From positions 1 to 30,335 of the forward strand of contig DASZOC010000052.1 in NCBI GenBank assembly GCA_035550975.1: a DNA stretch of 30,335 nt, in the 5' to 3' direction. How positions within the stretch are numbered: the stretch's first letter is position 1; the number at the start of each line of letters is the position of its first letter. Below are positions 29,465 to 30,335 of the stretch, in pieces. The DNA is from DASZOC01 sp035550975 (lineage in GTDB: Bacteria; Actinomycetota; CADDZG01; WHSQ01). The notes beneath the pieces were generated by a model. That model saw nothing but the letters and a program-made list of their open reading frames with translations, did not search any database and was not told the origin of the DNA. The translations under genes and the position numbers were made by a program.

Positions 29465-30335
29465 AGCCGCGGACCAGCTGGAGCGCTGGGTAGACGAGTT
29501 CGTCTCTTACATCCGCATCGAGAAAGGGTTGGCCGACAACACCGTTGCCGCATACCGGCGCGATCTCGCGACGTGGAGCCGGTACTGCGCGATCGTGCGC
29601 CTCGACCCAGCGCGTGTCGCCGACCGGGACCTGACCGATTTCCTCGAGAGGCTCAGGAGAGGGCGTCCGCCTGCGGGCCGGCCACTCAGCCCTTCCACAG
29701 TGGGTCGCCTGGTCGTCTCATTACGCGCCTTCTATCGTTTCCTCGTACGCGAGCAGCGGATCGACCGTGATCCGACGGCCGCGCTGGGCGTCCCGAAACA
29801 GCCTCGGACGCTCCCGAAGGCGATCCCTCTCGAGGACGTAGAGCGCCTGCTGGAGGTCGCACCGGACGACCTGCTGGGCCGGCGCGACCGCGCCATGCTC
29901 GAGCTCCTGTACGGGTGCGGCTTGCGGATCTCCGAGCTGTCGGCTCTCGACGTAGACGACGTCGACCTCGATAGCGGCACCGCGCTCGTACGGTCGGGGA
30001 AGGGCAGCAAGGCGCGCCAGCTCCCGGTGGGGCGCGCCGCCGCCACCGCGCTCGCAAGCTATGTGACGACGTCGCGGCCCGCGCTCGTCGCGCGGGCGAG
30101 GCGGTCGAGTCACGGCGACCGCGCCGCGATGTTCCTGAACGCGCGCGGCGGGCGCCTGAGCCGGCAAGGCTGCTGGAAGATCGTCAAAGGACATGCCGAG
30201 GTCGCCGGAATCGCCGACCGCGTGTCTCCTCATACGCTGCGGCATTCGTTCGCGACCCACATGCTCGACGGCGGGGCGGACATCAGGGTGGTCCAGGAGC
30301 TGCTCGGCCATGCCAGTCTCGCGACCACTCAGATC
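29433..30335 (+). CDS. xerD: Tyrosine recombinase XerD (3' end outside window)
   Basis: This open frame of 301 codons runs off the right edge. The N-terminal SAM-like core-binding domain includes FVSYIRIEKGLADNTVAAYR, and the catalytic domain follows. Active-site residues R165 (GLRISEL), K190, H267 and R270 (HTLRHSF) and H293 (LLGHA) are present. By comparison with XerD (TTQIYTHV) the nucleophilic Tyr should be residue 302, the first codon beyond the window. XerD with XerC resolves chromosome dimers at dif. xerD closing the pyrG neighbourhood matches other actinobacteria, which favours XerD over XerC. The start is TTG at 29433, with GGAGG about 9 nt upstream; no ATG or GTG is available in frame. 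Confidence 0.9.
   Translation, partial: MTPSRSRTPSRAADQLERWVDEFVSYIRIEKGLADNTVAAYRRDLATWSRYCAIVRLDPARVADRDLTDFLERLRRGRPPAGRPLSPSTVGRLVVSLRAFYRFLVREQRIDRDPTAALGVPKQPRTLPKAIPLEDVERLLEVAPDDLLGRRDRAMLELLYGCGLRISELSALDVDDVDLDSGTALVRSGKGSKARQLPVGRAAATALASYVTTSRPALVARARRSSHGDRAAMFLNARGGRLSRQGCWKIVKGHAEVAGIADRVSPHTLRHSFATHMLDGGADIRVVQELLGHASLATTQI

Overview
The window looks like chromosomal DNA of a high-GC actinobacterium, probably a deep-branching uncultured lineage. Coding regions are visibly GC-rich. The right half follows an order I recall from Mycobacterium tuberculosis (Rv1691-Rv1701): TPR protein, HAD phosphatase, small protein, tlyA, nadK, recN, steA, steB/mctB, pyrG, xerD. Several transcription units appear leaderless, with TANNNT hexamers 6-9 nt ahead of the start codon, which is common in actinobacteria. 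There is no sign of phage, plasmid, CRISPR or tRNA.

Region 1 (1-918) is the end of an rRNA operon. It opens inside a group I intron (about 1-330) whose ORF is the C-terminal part of an I-CreI-like LAGLIDADG homing endonuclease. The intron ends in G at 330, and the 3' 23S exon starts with CGTGAGACAG, the same target used by the Chlamydomonas chloroplast I-CreI intron (E. coli position about 2593). The 23S tail, a spacer, the 5S gene and a strong hairpin terminator follow. This intron is the most striking item in the window.

Region 2 (949-4689) holds a TPR protein, a small secreted protein, an MBL-fold hydrolase, a diacylglycerol-kinase-like lipid kinase and a short, degenerate NAD(P)-binding protein.

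Region 3 (4686-11390, minus strand) is a complete branched-chain-amino-acid-type ABC transporter: livF, livG, livM, livH and a lipoprotein binding protein. It is headed by a signal-peptide protein with six cysteines and a C-terminal membrane anchor. An internal leaderless promoter appears to let livHMGF be expressed separately.

Region 4 (11499-14845) holds a membrane protein with an Ada-like zinc-site motif, a DUF1015 protein, a NagD-like HAD phosphatase and a rhomboid protease.

Region 5 (14870-26534, plus strand) is a long, tightly coupled gene chain. It runs: coiled-coil/basic-tail protein, 54-aa protein, tlyA, nadK, recN, steA, steB/mctB, murJ, a GT4 glycosyltransferase, a two-part membrane protein with a degenerate alkaline-phosphatase-like ectodomain, and a MraY/WecA-like phosphoglycosyltransferase. 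The last four genes look like an envelope-glycopolymer module placed between steB and pyrG.

Region 6 (26550-30335) holds pyrG with its own promoter and leader, ald, and a xerD-type recombinase cut off by the window end just before its expected catalytic tyrosine.
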